From the NCBI RefSeq assembly GCF_000787855.1, contig NZ_BBPQ01000061.1:1-32799 (forward strand): a DNA stretch of 32,799 nucleotides, written 5' to 3'. Origin of the DNA: Streptacidiphilus anmyonensis. GTDB lineage: Bacteria; Actinomycetota; Actinomycetes; Streptomycetales; Streptomycetaceae. Below the pieces are notes generated by a model that did no database searches, was not told the origin of the DNA, and saw only the letters and a list, made by a program, of their open reading frames with translations. The first letter of the stretch is position 1, and each line of letters opens with the position of its first letter. The position numbers were made by a program, and so were the translations under genes. Shown one piece after another: positions 13,714 to 24,752 of the stretch.

Positions 13714-14777
13714 CGAGCCAGGACAACATGTCTGAAGAACACCTGCCGGAGGCCGCACACGGCCACGGGGGCGGACCCGTCGTCAGCAAGGACGGATACT
13801 TCGCCGACCCGGGCCTGCCGCCCCACGAGCACCGCCGAACCGACATCGACGAGAAGGCCGCCCGCCGTGCGGAGCGCCAGGTCGCGACGTGGTTCCTGCT
13901 GTCGATGCTGGCGACTGTCGGCTTCATCGCCAGCTACGTCATCTTCAAGCCGGGACCGACGCACCACGTCTACATCTGGCCGGTCGGCGACGTCTCCCCG
14001 CTGAACTTCGCGCTCGGCGTCACCCTCGGCATCTCGCTGTTCGCCATCGGCGCGGGCGCGGTCCACTGGGCCCGCACGCTGATGTCGGACGAGGAGCACA
14101 TCGCCGAGCGTCACCCGATCGAGTCGACCCCCGAGGTCCGCGAGCAGGTCTTCGCCGACTTCCGCCAGGGCGCCAAGGAGTCGGGCTTCGGCCGCCGCAA
14201 GCTGATCCGCAACACGATGATCGGCGCGATGGCGATGGTCCCGCTCTCCGCGGTCGTGCTCTTCCGCGACCTCGGCCCGCTGCCGGAGAAGAAGCTGGAC
14301 ACGACCGGCTGGAAGGCCGGCATGCTCCTGAAGAACATGAACACCGGTGAGCCGATCAAGGCCTCCGACGTGGAGGTCGGCTCGCTGACCTTCGCGATGC
14401 CGCAGGACCTGTCCGAGGACGACGAGGACTTCCAGGTGCGCATCGCCAAGGACGCGCTCATGCTGGTCCGTCTGCAGCCGGGCGACATCAAGGACAAGAA
14501 CTCGGCCGCCTGGGGCTACGAGGGCGTTCTCGCCTTCTCCAAGATCTGCACCCACGTCGGTTGCCCGATCAGCCTGTACGAGCAGCAGACGCACCACGTC
14601 CTCTGCCCGTGCCACCAGTCGACCTTCGACCTGTCCGACGGCGCCCGCGTCATCTTCGGCCCGGCCGGCCACCCGCTGCCGCAGCTGCAGATCGGCGTGG
14701 ACGCGACCGGCAACCTCGAGGCCCTCAACGGCTTCACCGTTCCCGTCGGCCCCGGCTTCTGGGAGCGCAGCGAATGA
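13710..14777 (+). CDS. qcrA: Menaquinol-cytochrome c reductase, Rieske iron-sulfur subunit
   Basis: QcrA takes one electron from menaquinol at the Qo site through a [2Fe-2S] cluster. The 355-residue protein is the long actinobacterial form with three membrane helices (about 60-78, 98-118, 166-186) and a twin-arginine-type motif FGRRKLIRN (160-168) before the third, which in relatives directs Tat export of the folded cluster domain. The cluster ligands are intact: Cys280-Thr-His282 and Cys299-Pro-Cys301-His302; Cys285 and Cys301 form the usual disulfide. The ATG overlaps the qcrC stop and the stop overlaps the qcrB start, so translation is coupled along the operon. A second in-frame ATG at 13728 is possible. 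Confidence 0.97.
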   Translation: MTSQDNMSEEHLPEAAHGHGGGPVVSKDGYFADPGLPPHEHRRTDIDEKAARRAERQVATWFLLSMLATVGFIASYVIFKPGPTHHVYIWPVGDVSPLNFALGVTLGISLFAIGAGAVHWARTLMSDEEHIAERHPIESTPEVREQVFADFRQGAKESGFGRRKLIRNTMIGAMAMVPLSAVVLFRDLGPLPEKKLDTTGWKAGMLLKNMNTGEPIKASDVEVGSLTFAMPQDLSEDDEDFQVRIAKDALMLVRLQPGDIKDKNSAAWGYEGVLAFSKICTHVGCPISLYEQQTHHVLCPCHQSTFDLSDGARVIFGPAGHPLPQLQIGVDATGNLEALNGFTVPVGPGFWERSE

Positions 14778-16438
14778 GCACTCACGCCAACGACAACTCC
14801 CACGAGGAGCAGATCGGCCACAGCGAGGCCGGTGTCGAGCAGAAGCACCTGGGTGAGAAGTCCGCCGACTGGGTGGACGGTCGCCTGGGCATCTACAGCC
14901 TGGCCAAGGCCAACCTCCGGAAGATCTTCCCGGACCACTGGTCGTTCATGCTGGGCGAGATCTGCCTCTACAGCTTCATCATCATCATCCTGACCGGCGT
15001 CTACCTGACGCTGTTCTTCCAGCCCAGCATGGGCGAGGTCATCTACCACGGCTCCTACACGCCGCTCCAGGGCATCAAGATGTCCGAGGCGTACGAGTCG
15101 GCGCTGAACATCAGCTTCGACGTCCGTGGCGGCCTGCTGATCCGTCAGATCCACCACTGGGCGGCGATCGTCTTCGTCGCGGCCATGCTGGTGCACATGA
15201 TGCGCGTCTTCTTCACGGGCGCGTTCCGCAAGCCGCGTGAGATCAACTGGCTGTTCGGCTTCCTGCTGCTGTTCCTGGGCATGTTCGACGGCTTCATGGG
15301 CTACTCCCTCCCGGACGACCTGCTGTCCGGTACGGGTATCCGCTTCATGGAGGGCGCGATCCTGTCGGTGCCGCTGGTCGGCACCTACCTGCAGATGTTC
15401 CTGTACGGGGGTCAGTTCCCGGGCAACGACATCATCCCGCGCTTCTTCACGATCCACGTGCTGCTGATCCCGGGCATCATGCTGGGCCTGCTGGTGGCCC
15501 ACCTGATCCTGGTCTTCTACCACAAGCACACGCAGTTCGCGGGCCCCGGCCGCACCGAGAAGAACGTCGTCGGCATGCCGCTGATGCCGGTCTACATGGC
15601 CAAGGCGGGTGGCTTCTTCTTCCTGGTCTTCGGTGTCATCGCCTTCGTCTCGGCGATCGCCTCGGTCAACCCGATCTGGGCGTACGGCCCCTACCGCCCC
15701 GACCAGGTGTCCACCGACGCCCAGCCGGACTGGTACATGGGCTTCTCCGAGGGTCTGATCCGCATCATGCCGGGTTGGGAGATCCGCGCCTGGGGTCACA
15801 CCCTGGAGCTGGGCGTCTTCATCCCGCTGGTGGTCTTCGGCCTGATGTTCATCGTCATCGCGATCTACCCCTTCCTGGAGGGCTGGATCACCGGTGACAA
15901 GCGTGAGCACCACATCCTCGACCGCCCGCGCAACGCCCCGGTCCGCACCGCTCTCGGCGTCGCCTGGATCACCGAGTACCTGATCCTGCTCGTCGGCGGT
16001 GGCAACGACCTGTTCGCCACGCACCTGCACCTGTCGATCGACGCGATCACCTGGGCCTGCCGCGTCCTGTTCTTCGTCGGCCCGGTCATCGCCTTCATGG
16101 TGACCAAGCGCTGGTGCATGGGCCTGCAGCGCGGCGACAAGGACAAGATCCTGCACGGTCGCGAGACCGGCACGATCAAGCGCCTGCCGCACGGTGAGTT
16201 CATCGAGGTCCACGCGCAGCTGCCGCAGGAGGAGCTGTTCCGCCTCACCGCCCACGAGCAGGGCGCCCCGGTCGCGCTGCCGCCGGCGGTGGACGAGAAC
16301 GGCGTCAAGCGCAAGGTCGGCGCCGTCACCAAGCTCCGTGCCAAGCTCTCCCAGGGCTACTTCGGCCCGCAGAGCCAGATCGCGAAGCCGACCGCCGAGG
16401 AGCACGCCGAGATCACCTCCGGCCACGGCCACCACTGA
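14774..16438 (+). CDS. qcrB: Menaquinol-cytochrome c reductase, cytochrome b subunit
   Basis: QcrB houses hemes bL and bH and both quinone sites. The 554-residue protein has the N-terminal four-helix heme core with ligands His127 and His141 (HHWAAIVFVAAMLVH) and His228 and His243 (HVLL...VAHL). The Qo-site loop PDWY (318-321) replaces the common PEWY, a known variant in high-GC Gram-positives. Further helices follow, and a long hydrophilic C-terminal tail (about 450-554) ends in HGHH. The start overlaps the qcrA stop (ATGA). It ends the operon, 55 nt before a strong hairpin. QcrB is the target of bc1 inhibitors of the Q203 type in mycobacteria. Confidence 0.97.
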   Translation: MSTHANDNSHEEQIGHSEAGVEQKHLGEKSADWVDGRLGIYSLAKANLRKIFPDHWSFMLGEICLYSFIIIILTGVYLTLFFQPSMGEVIYHGSYTPLQGIKMSEAYESALNISFDVRGGLLIRQIHHWAAIVFVAAMLVHMMRVFFTGAFRKPREINWLFGFLLLFLGMFDGFMGYSLPDDLLSGTGIRFMEGAILSVPLVGTYLQMFLYGGQFPGNDIIPRFFTIHVLLIPGIMLGLLVAHLILVFYHKHTQFAGPGRTEKNVVGMPLMPVYMAKAGGFFFLVFGVIAFVSAIASVNPIWAYGPYRPDQVSTDAQPDWYMGFSEGLIRIMPGWEIRAWGHTLELGVFIPLVVFGLMFIVIAIYPFLEGWITGDKREHHILDRPRNAPVRTALGVAWITEYLILLVGGGNDLFATHLHLSIDAITWACRVLFFVGPVIAFMVTKRWCMGLQRGDKDKILHGRETGTIKRLPHGEFIEVHAQLPQEELFRLTAHEQGAPVALPPAVDENGVKRKVGAVTKLRAKLSQGYFGPQSQIAKPTAEEHAEITSGHGHH

Positions 16439-16493
16439 TCCGCCGCTGATCCTCAGCTGATCGGACTGCAGTAACGCCGCCGCCACAGCGGTA

Positions 16494-16525
16494 GAGGCCC
16501 CCCTCCCCTCCGGGAGGGGGGCCTC
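16494..16525. terminator. Bidirectional terminator between qcrB and the NCS1 transporter
   Basis: A perfect 14-bp stem (GAGGCCCCCCTCCC with its complement) has a 4-nt CTCC loop. It lies 55 nt after the qcrB stop and 6 nt past the stop of the minus-strand transporter, so it can end both convergent transcripts. Confidence 0.88.
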
Positions 16526-16531
16526 GTGCGT

Positions 16532-18046
<1,515 letters not shown>

Positions 18047-18143
18047 CGCACGCCACCTCGCTCCGCGAAGAGGGCTGACCACCGACCGGGAGCGGCCGGA
18101 AACCGTCAGTGAAGCAGAGCCCGATCTTCGCGCATAGAGCGCG

Positions 18144-20078
18144 TCAGTTCCGTTCGCACACGCTCTCCAGGTGGGCGCCGATCCGGCCGAGGAACTCCTC
18201 CCAGCGCGCCACGAACTCCGGGTCGTGCGGGGACATCCCCGTCGCCATCCGGGTGACCTGCGGCAGCAGCGTCGGATAGCTGGCCAGGCCGAAGCACATC
18301 AGCCGGAACAGCGCCGGGTCGAGCTCCGGATCGAGGCGACCGGCGGCCTGCCGTCGGGCGATCTCGGCGATCTGCGCCCGGATGACGGGCGTGCGCTCCT
18401 CCTCGCGCGGGATCGGCCGGTCGCCGTAGGCGAGCGCCTCGCGCTGGAGGTAGGCGAGCCACGCCGCGTCGGCCTCCTCCTGGTGGCGGTAGTGGAACGC
18501 GAGGAACTCCCCGAACGGCTCCGGCGCGTGCCCGGCCCGGTCCAGGCGCTGCCCGCGCACCCGGGTCAGCAGCTCGTTGAAGAGCTGGTCCCCCACCCGG
18601 CCGCCGGTCGCCAGGAACATCGACCAGGCGAAGCCGCCCGCCCAGCCGGGCAGCCGCTCGACGAGCGCGTTCGCGGGCTGCCCCGGCGCCTGCGGCATCC
18701 GGTACACCAGGAACGCCGCCGCCAGCAGCAGCACCGCGCTCAGCGGCATCAGCTCGCCGAACGCGGTGGCGTAGGCGGCTCCGTGGGTCGCCGTCCCGAC
18801 CAGGGTGAAGTAGGTCAGCCCGAACAGGGCGACGCCGAGCACGTTGCCCGTCTGCATCGAGGTGGTGACCACCCCGGAGGCGCCGCCCGCGTCCTTCGGC
18901 GGGACGCTGGAGAGGATCGTGCCGACCAGCGGGCTCATGCCCAGGCCCTGGCCGACGCCGGTCAGCAGCATGGTCGGCGCCAGCGCCCACACCGACAACG
19001 AGGCGCCGGCGGCGGCCGCCGTCGCGGCCGTCCCGAACAGGCCGAAGGCGGCCAGCACGTAGCCGATGGCCAGCACGTGCCGGCCCAGCACCGGTACCAG
19101 CCGGGGGGCCAGCAGCGAGGTGCAGAAGAAGCCGACGGCGCTCGGGGTGTAGACGAGCGCGGACTTCAGCGGCGAGAAGTCCAGCCCCGTCTGGAGGTAC
19201 ACCGCGAGGGTGAACAGGAAGCCCGCGTACGACAGCTGGAACAGCACCGCGATCGGCACGCCGCTCGCGAAGCCCCGATTGCGGAAGAGGTCCAGCCGTA
19301 CCAGCGGCTGCCCGCCGCGGGCCGCGACCCTCGTCTCCCAGCGCAGGAACGCCCAGCCCACCGGGAGCGCCGCGACCAGCATCAGCACCAGCCACAGCGG
19401 CCAGCCCTGGTCCCGGCCCAGCAGCAGCGGCACCGAGAGCAGCAGCAGGAGCGCCGTCACCAGGCCCGCGCCGCCGAGGTCCAGCCGGGTCCGCGACTCG
19501 TCGCGGTCGTCCGGCAGCCACAGCAGGGCGGCCACCGCGGCCAAGACGCCGACGGGCACGTTGACCAGGAACACCGGCCGCCAGGTCCAGCCGAACAGGT
19601 CCAGCGCCAGCAGCGCGCCGCCGATCAGCTGCCCGGCGATGGCGGCGATGCCGATCACCGCGCCGAACGCGCCGAGCGCCCGGCCGCGGGCCTCGCCCTG
19701 GTAGCTGGTCTGGATGATGGCCAGCACCTGCGGGTAGAGCATCGCGCCGCCCACGCCCTGCAACACGCGCGCGACCACCAGCACGGCGATGTCCGGGGCC
19801 GCCCCGCACAGCGCCGAGGCGGCGGTGAACACCAGCAGCCCCGCGACGAACATCCGCTTGCGCCCGAGGATGTCCCCGAGCCGCCCGCCGGTCACCAGCA
19901 GCGAGGCGTAGGCGATGGTGTACGCGGACACCACCAGCTCCACCGCCCCGAACCCGGCGGAGAGGCCGGAGCGGATCGACGGGATCGCCACGTTGACGAT
20001 CGCCACGTCCAGGATCGCCATGAACGTGCCGACCAGCACGATCGGCAGAACGAATCTCCCACTGTCCCCGCGCGCCAC
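18144..20078 (-). CDS. DHA2-type MFS exporter fused to a TetR-like ligand-binding domain
   Basis: This 644-residue fusion begins with a 14-helix drug:H+ antiporter of the DHA2 type (residues 1-461). It shows motif A in GGRLGDILGRKR (64-75), the D-x-x-x-V-N motif near residues 24-29 and antiporter motif C-like Gly-rich helix 5. After a short linker, residues about 490-640 look like helices 4-9 of a TetR-family regulator: GDQLFNELLTRVRG, an AWLAYLQREAL helix, TPVIRAQIAEIARRQAAGRLDPELDPALFRLMCFGLASYPTLLPQ, and a final RWEEFLGRIGAHLE helix. The TetR helix-turn-helix (about 50 residues) is absent, and the 30-residue linker leaves no room for it in any frame. The frame is uninterrupted with normal codon use. 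The tail may sense substrate and gate the pump. The GTG start has GGGGGAGGG upstream. Substrate unknown. Confidence 0.85.
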   Translation of the reverse strand: MARGDSGRFVLPIVLVGTFMAILDVAIVNVAIPSIRSGLSAGFGAVELVVSAYTIAYASLLVTGGRLGDILGRKRMFVAGLLVFTAASALCGAAPDIAVLVVARVLQGVGGAMLYPQVLAIIQTSYQGEARGRALGAFGAVIGIAAIAGQLIGGALLALDLFGWTWRPVFLVNVPVGVLAAVAALLWLPDDRDESRTRLDLGGAGLVTALLLLLSVPLLLGRDQGWPLWLVLMLVAALPVGWAFLRWETRVAARGGQPLVRLDLFRNRGFASGVPIAVLFQLSYAGFLFTLAVYLQTGLDFSPLKSALVYTPSAVGFFCTSLLAPRLVPVLGRHVLAIGYVLAAFGLFGTAATAAAAGASLSVWALAPTMLLTGVGQGLGMSPLVGTILSSVPPKDAGGASGVVTTSMQTGNVLGVALFGLTYFTLVGTATHGAAYATAFGELMPLSAVLLLAAAFLVYRMPQAPGQPANALVERLPGWAGGFAWSMFLATGGRVGDQLFNELLTRVRGQRLDRAGHAPEPFGEFLAFHYRHQEEADAAWLAYLQREALAYGDRPIPREEERTPVIRAQIAEIARRQAAGRLDPELDPALFRLMCFGLASYPTLLPQVTRMATGMSPHDPEFVARWEEFLGRIGAHLESVCERN

Positions 20079-20102
20079 GCGCCCTCCCCCAAGATCACGT
20101 CA

Positions 20103-20126
20103 AAGTCCCTATTCTGACGGGGACTT
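20103..20126. promoter_or_regulatory. Inverted repeat in the promoter of the MFS fusion gene
   Basis: AAGTCCC-N10-GGGACTT is a perfect 7-bp inverted repeat centred 36 bp upstream of the GTG start at 20078. On the minus strand the spacer contains AGAATA, a -10-like sequence. Size, symmetry and position fit a TetR-type operator, yet no stand-alone TetR regulator is in the window. Confidence 0.5.
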
Positions 20127-20147
20127 GTGCGTGCGGGCCAGGGGTTT

Positions 20148-21449
20148 TCAGGCGCTGGGACGCAGGTACCCGACGCTCGTCGTCAGGGCCGTCCCGGACG
20201 CGCCGGCTCCGCCGCCGGTCACCGCCGCGGGGTCGGCCGGGCTCGTGGTCACCGTGCGGCCGAGCGCGCTGCCCTGCTGCCACGCCGACCAGCTGAGGTT
20301 CCAGTCGCCGTAGCCGTTGCCGAAGGGCTCCATCTCGTGGCCGAGGCTGTGGACCACCTGGACCAGGTCGCCGCGGTGGAAGGTGTCGTAGAACCACTCG
20401 GCGTTGCCGGTGCTCATGCCGGTGCAGCCGTGGCTGACGTTGGCGACGCCCTGCGAGCCGACCGACCACGGCGCGGCGTGCACGTACTCGCCGCTCCAGG
20501 TGACCCGGGTGGCCCAGTAGACGTCGAGGGCGTAGGAGTTGGAACTGCCCGCGGCGATGCCGACGGTGGAGGAGTTCATGAAGACCTCCTGCTCCTGCTC
20601 CAGCACCACCTTGATGCCGTTGCGGGTGGAGAAGCCCGGCTTGCCGGTGGTGATCGGGATGGACCGGATCTCCTGGCCGTTGCGGTAGACGGTCATGTAG
20701 TCGCTGCCCGCGTCGGTCAGGGCGAGCATCCGGTCGCCGGTCCTGAAGGCGACGGAGGCCGGCGCGCCACCGTAGAGGCCGCTCTGCACCTTGGCCCCGC
20801 CGAGGTCGAACGCGGCCTGGATCACGGCGTGCGCGGGCCAGTAGTCCTTCGGCCGGAAGTGCAGCGTCTTGTCGTCCACCCAGTACCAGGCCCCGGTGAC
20901 CGAGGGCGTCGACCGGACGGTCAGGGCGGTCTCGACGATCTTCCGGGCGGCCGGGTCGTGGACGGGCTGGCTGAGCGCGACCGTGATCGGCTCGCCGACG
21001 CCGTAGACGCCCTTGTCGCCGGGCGTCATGACGGCGGTGAGGGTCGACGTCGCCGCGAGGGTGGTGAAGCTCTTCTGGACCCCGCCACGGCCGTCCCCGC
21101 CGCCGTCCGCCGCCGCGACCTTGACGGTGTAGTGGGTGCCCGCCGCGAGCGCCCCGGTGGAGCGCCAGGAGCGGCCGTCCGCCGCCAGCTGCCCCGCCAC
21201 CTGGCGGCCCGTGTCGGAGACGACGGTGACGTCGGTGAGCCTGCCGCCGTGCTGGGCGGTGACCACGACGGGCAGCGACGGGTCCACGCTCCCGCCGCCG
21301 TTCGGGGAGATCTGCACCAGCCCGCTCGCGTCGACCTGCTGCTCAGGGCCGACGTCCCGGCCGCTGCAGGCGGCCAGCGCCAGGGGACCGGCCGTCAGAA
21401 CCACACCGGCGATGACATTGCGAGCCCACACCGTGCTTCCCGGCTTCAT
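20148..21449 (-). CDS. L,D-transpeptidase lipoprotein with Ig-like domains (LdtMt2-like)
   Basis: This 433-residue lipoprotein has a signal helix ending in a lipobox, LAAC (Cys28). Two Ig-like domains (about 45-130 and 133-235) lead to a YkuD catalytic domain (about 240-372) with His324 in YVHAAPWS and the active-site motif SHGCTGM (His340, Cys342). The C-terminal stretch (373-433) includes NLSWSAWQQGS, matching the extension that packs on the YkuD domain in mycobacterial LdtMt2. It forms 3-3 crosslinks between diaminopimelate residues in peptidoglycan and can resist most penicillins. It lies upstream of the MFS fusion on the same strand, 69 bp apart, but the operator-like repeat between them suggests separate promoters. 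Confidence 0.95.
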   Translation of the reverse strand: MKPGSTVWARNVIAGVVLTAGPLALAACSGRDVGPEQQVDASGLVQISPNGGGSVDPSLPVVVTAQHGGRLTDVTVVSDTGRQVAGQLAADGRSWRSTGALAAGTHYTVKVAAADGGGDGRGGVQKSFTTLAATSTLTAVMTPGDKGVYGVGEPITVALSQPVHDPAARKIVETALTVRSTPSVTGAWYWVDDKTLHFRPKDYWPAHAVIQAAFDLGGAKVQSGLYGGAPASVAFRTGDRMLALTDAGSDYMTVYRNGQEIRSIPITTGKPGFSTRNGIKVVLEQEQEVFMNSSTVGIAAGSSNSYALDVYWATRVTWSGEYVHAAPWSVGSQGVANVSHGCTGMSTGNAEWFYDTFHRGDLVQVVHSLGHEMEPFGNGYGDWNLSWSAWQQGSALGRTVTTSPADPAAVTGGGAGASGTALTTSVGYLRPSA

Positions 21450-21590
21450 GTGCCGTCACACCCTCTCCTGAGGTGACTGGCGCCGCGCGATCCGACGCCT
21501 CGTCACATCGTAGGAAAGTCGTACATTTCGCACCCGTTCAGTCACCCGGGCGAGTGAGACGGCCCAGCGCACCGGCGTGTCGTGACATGA

Positions 21591-21636
21591 CGAAGGGCCG
21601 GGTCCCGCACCTCTCGGTACGGAACCCGGCCCTTCG
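21591..21636 (-). terminator. Terminator hairpin after ctaF
   Basis: CGAAGGGCCGGGT (21591-21603) pairs perfectly with ACCCGGCCCTTCG (21624-21636), a 13-bp stem that can extend into the 20-nt loop. It starts 22 nt past the ctaF stop and ends the ctaCDF transcript before the L,D-transpeptidase promoter region. Confidence 0.85.
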
Positions 21637-21658
21637 CGTGGTCCGGATCAGCCGCAGA

Positions 21659-22057
21659 TCACTGCGTCTGGTTCTCGCCGCGGTAGTACTCGAAGGTCCA
21701 GCCCCAGATGCCCATGAGGATCACCGGCATCGAGAAGATCAGCAGCCACCATCCGAAGATGACGCCCATGAAGCCGAGCGCGCCGCCGAGGCCCAGGGCC
21801 AGCGGCTGCCAGCTGTGCGGGCTGAAGAAGCCCTGCACACCGGCGTCGTCCGAGACCTCAGCCTGCGGGTTGTCGCCGGCGCCCGTGTCCACGCGCTTGG
21901 CGGTGAACAGCAGGTAGAAGGCGATGAACGATCCCAGGCCGAAGGCCAGGAACAGGCAGGTGGTGCCCGTCGGGTCCTTGGACCACAGGCCGTACCAGAT
22001 GGCCATGCCCAGGACGAAGACCGCGAAGCCGGCAAAGATCTTGCCTTGCTCCTTCAT
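21659..22057 (-). CDS. ctaF: Cytochrome c oxidase subunit IV, actinobacterial type
   Basis: CtaF is a small structural subunit found in actinobacterial aa3 oxidases. The 132-residue protein has about four hydrophobic helices: 5-22, 34-52, 86-104 and 106-122, with a hydrophilic stretch (57-78) between the second and third. The family features are the N-terminal [26 protein letters not shown] and the C-terminal [11 protein letters not shown]. Its start overlaps the ctaD stop by 4 bp (ATGA), so it is translationally coupled as the last gene of ctaC-ctaD-ctaF. A terminator hairpin follows its stop. Confidence 0.95.
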   Translation of the reverse strand: MKEQGKIFAGFAVFVLGMAIWYGLWSKDPTGTTCLFLAFGLGSFIAFYLLFTAKRVDTGAGDNPQAEVSDDAGVQGFFSPHSWQPLALGLGGALGFMGVIFGWWLLIFSMPVILMGIWGWTFEYYRGENQTQ

Positions 22058-23796
22058 CGGTCACCCGCCTCCTTCTTCTCCAGTGCGGCCTGCAGGTGGG
22101 CCGGCACCTCTCCGTGGTTCTCCAGGTAGTCGCGCGCCGCGATCTCCGGGTGGTGCAGGTCGAACGCCGGGGATTCGGAGCGGATGCGCGGCAGCGTGAG
22201 GAAGTTGTGCCGCGGGGGCGGGCAGGACGTCGCCCACTCGAGCGAACGGCCGTAGCCCCAGGGGTCGTCGACCTCGACCTTCTCGCCGTACTTCGCCGTC
22301 TTCCAGACGTTGTAGAGGAACGGCAGGATCGACGCGGCCAGGACGAACGAACCGATGGTCGAGATCAGGTTCAGCGTGGTGAAGCCGTCGCTGGGCAGGT
22401 ACGTCGCGTAACGACGCGGCATGCCCTCGGCACCCAGCCAGTGCTGGACCAGGAAGGTGGTGTGGAAGCCGATGAACAGCATCCAGAAGCAGATCTTGCC
22501 GAGCTTCTCGTCCAGCATCTTGCCGGTCATCTTGGGCCACCAGAAGTGGAAGCCCGCGAACATCGCGAACACGACGGTGCCGAAGACCACGTAGTGGAAG
22601 TGGGCGACGACGAAGTACGAGTCCGAGACGTGGAAGTCGATCGGCGGGGAGGCGAGCAGAACGCCCGTCAGACCACCGAAGACGAAGGTGACCAGGAAGC
22701 CGACGGTCCACAGCATCGGGGTCTCGAAGCTGAGCGAGCCCCGCCACATGGTGCCGATCCAGTTGAAGAACTTGACGCCGGTCGGAACGGCGATCAGGAA
22801 CGTCATGAAGGAGAAGAACGGCAGCAGGACCGCGCCGGTGACGTACATGTGGTGCGCCCACACCGTCACGGACAGACCGGCGATCGCGATGGTGGCCGCG
22901 ATCAGCGAGGAGTAACCGAACATCGGCTTGCGCGAGAAGACCGGCACGACCTCGGAGATGATCCCGAAGAACGGCAGCGCGATGATGTACACCTCGGGGT
23001 GACCGAAGAACCAGAACAGGTGCTGCCACAGGATGGCGCCACCGTTGGCCGGGTCGAAGACGTGCGCGCCGAACTTGCGGTCGGCCTCGAGCGCCAGCAG
23101 CGCGGCGGCCAGGACCGGGAAGGCCAGCAGGACCAGAACCGCGGTCAGCAGCACGTTCCACACGAAGATCGGCATCCGGAACATGGTCATGCCCGGGGCA
23201 CGCATGCACAGGATGGTGGTGATGAAGTTCACCGAACCGAGGATGGTGCCGAAGCCCGAGAGGGCCAGACCCATGATCCACATGTCGCCGCCGACGCCGG
23301 GGCTGTGGATCGCGTCCGAGAGCGGCGCGTAGGCGAACCAGCCGAAGTCGGCCGCACCCTGCGGGGTGAGGAAGCCGCCGACGGCGATCAGCGAGCCGAA
23401 CAGGTACAGCCAGTAGGCGAACATGTTCAGACGCGGGAAGGCCACGTCGGGGGCGCCGATCTGGAGCGGCATGATCCAGTTCGTGAAGCCGGCGAAGAGC
23501 GGCGTCGCGAACATCAGCAGCATGATCGTGCCGTGCATCGTGAACGCCTGGTTGAACTGCTCGTTCGTCAGGACGCCCGCGTTCGGCTGGGCCAGCTGGG
23601 CACGCATGGTCAGTGCCAGGATGCCGCCGATGAGGAAGAAGGCGAACGACGTGACCAGGTACAGGGTGCCGATGGTCTTGTGGTCGGTCGTCGTCATCCA
23701 CTTGATGATCGACGTACCGGCCTTCGTCTCCTTGGCCGGCCGGGCCGCGGTGGCAGTACCCCCGCTGAGCCCATGGGGTTCATTGAGGATGGTCAT
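22054..23796 (-). CDS. ctaD: Cytochrome c oxidase subunit I
   Basis: CtaD reduces oxygen to water at the heme a3-CuB centre and pumps protons. The 580-residue protein has twelve membrane helices and all metal ligands: His88 and His401 for heme a, His399 for heme a3 (VAHFHY), and His266, His315 and His316 for CuB. The crosslinked HPEVY motif (266-270) marks a type A oxidase. A hydrophilic C-terminal tail (about 505-580) is typical of actinobacteria. The start at 23796 overlaps the ctaC stop (ATGA), and the stop overlaps ctaF. In Mycobacterium tuberculosis ctaD lies elsewhere, whereas here it remains in the cluster. Confidence 0.98.
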   Translation of the reverse strand: MTILNEPHGLSGGTATAARPAKETKAGTSIIKWMTTTDHKTIGTLYLVTSFAFFLIGGILALTMRAQLAQPNAGVLTNEQFNQAFTMHGTIMLLMFATPLFAGFTNWIMPLQIGAPDVAFPRLNMFAYWLYLFGSLIAVGGFLTPQGAADFGWFAYAPLSDAIHSPGVGGDMWIMGLALSGFGTILGSVNFITTILCMRAPGMTMFRMPIFVWNVLLTAVLVLLAFPVLAAALLALEADRKFGAHVFDPANGGAILWQHLFWFFGHPEVYIIALPFFGIISEVVPVFSRKPMFGYSSLIAATIAIAGLSVTVWAHHMYVTGAVLLPFFSFMTFLIAVPTGVKFFNWIGTMWRGSLSFETPMLWTVGFLVTFVFGGLTGVLLASPPIDFHVSDSYFVVAHFHYVVFGTVVFAMFAGFHFWWPKMTGKMLDEKLGKICFWMLFIGFHTTFLVQHWLGAEGMPRRYATYLPSDGFTTLNLISTIGSFVLAASILPFLYNVWKTAKYGEKVEVDDPWGYGRSLEWATSCPPPRHNFLTLPRIRSESPAFDLHHPEIAARDYLENHGEVPAHLQAALEKKEAGDR

Positions 23797-24665
23797 TTCT
23801 GGAGGTTCCCCGCTCCCGTGGTAACGATGCCGGACGGGACGTTCCCCGACTGGCCCTTGGCCCTAAGCGCGAGCAGGTGGGCCTGGTACTGCGCCGGGGT
23901 GACCACCTTGACGTTGAACAGCATCTGCGAGTGGTCGACGCCGCACAGCTCGGTGCACTTCCCGCGGAAGGTGCCGAGCACGGTCGGGGTGACCTCGAAG
24001 TGGTTCACCACACCCGGGATGACGTCCATCTTCATGAGGAAGTCGATCGGCCAGAAGCCGTGGATGACGTCACGCGAGGTCAGGTCGAACTCGGTGGTCA
24101 CGCCCTCCGGCAGCCACAGCGTCGGCTCCTGGCTCGGGGTGCCCACGTCGTACGCGCCCGGACCGTTGACGTTCGCCGCGGTCTGGTCGTGCGGGTTGAC
24201 CTGGTAGCCGTAGTTGAACGCCCAGCTCCACTGGAAACCGACCACGTTGATGTGGTTGGTGGCGTCGTTGGTCTTGAGCAGGTAGTCCTCGTCACGCGCG
24301 GTGTAGAAGAAGAACACCGACACCATGATCAGCGGGACCACCGTGAACAGGGCCTCGAGCGGCATGTTGTAGCGGAACTGCGGCGGCACCTCGACCTTGG
24401 TGCGGCTACGCCGGTAGAACACGACAGCCCACAGGATCAGTCCCCAGACGAGCGCCCCCACCGCCAGAGCGGCGATCCAGGCGCCCTGCCACAGGAAGAG
24501 GACCGTGTGGCCCTGCTGGTCCCGGGGCGTGGGCAGGCCGAGGCGGGGCAGGTCGTCGGACGAGCAACCTGTGGCGGTGGCAAGGACGAGGCCCAGCGTC
24601 AGCGCTGAAAGCAGCTTCCGCCGCATCGAGCGCCGCGGCGAGCGGTCGGAGCCGTTGGGACTCAC
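23793..24665 (-). CDS. ctaC: Cytochrome c oxidase subunit II
   Basis: CtaC receives electrons from QcrC at its binuclear CuA site. The 290-residue precursor has a lipobox (ATGC, Cys34), two membrane helices (about 58-82 and 103-122) and an outer cupredoxin domain. The CuA ligands are complete: His202, Cys237, Glu239, Cys241, His245 and Met248 ([12 protein letters not shown]). The aromatic electron-entry patch [11 protein letters not shown] (144-154) is present. GTG at 24663-24665 starts the protein. It is the first gene of ctaC-ctaD-ctaF, overlapping ctaD by 4 bp. An inverted repeat about 90 bp upstream may mark the operon's promoter region. Confidence 0.97.
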   Translation of the reverse strand: MSPNGSDRSPRRSMRRKLLSALTLGLVLATATGCSSDDLPRLGLPTPRDQQGHTVLFLWQGAWIAALAVGALVWGLILWAVVFYRRSRTKVEVPPQFRYNMPLEALFTVVPLIMVSVFFFYTARDEDYLLKTNDATNHINVVGFQWSWAFNYGYQVNPHDQTAANVNGPGAYDVGTPSQEPTLWLPEGVTTEFDLTSRDVIHGFWPIDFLMKMDVIPGVVNHFEVTPTVLGTFRGKCTELCGVDHSQMLFNVKVVTPAQYQAHLLALRAKGQSGNVPSGIVTTGAGNLQK

Positions 24666-24752
24666 TTAGCGCCTTCCCGAAGTCTCGCCCGCTCACCAGC
24701 CGACCGAAGAGCCGGAGAGGTCTCCGGTGATCCCAGTGGCTTGGTCACGGGC

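Noticed and set aside
18603-18780. Frameshift hiding a TetR helix-turn-helix between the MFS and TetR-like parts
   Set aside because: Only about 30 residues separate the last membrane helix from the first TetR-like helix, too short for the missing domain in any frame, and codon bias is continuous.
22096-24207. Long plus-strand frame across ctaD and ctaC
   Set aside because: Antisense to ctaD and ctaC, whose metal ligands are all intact.
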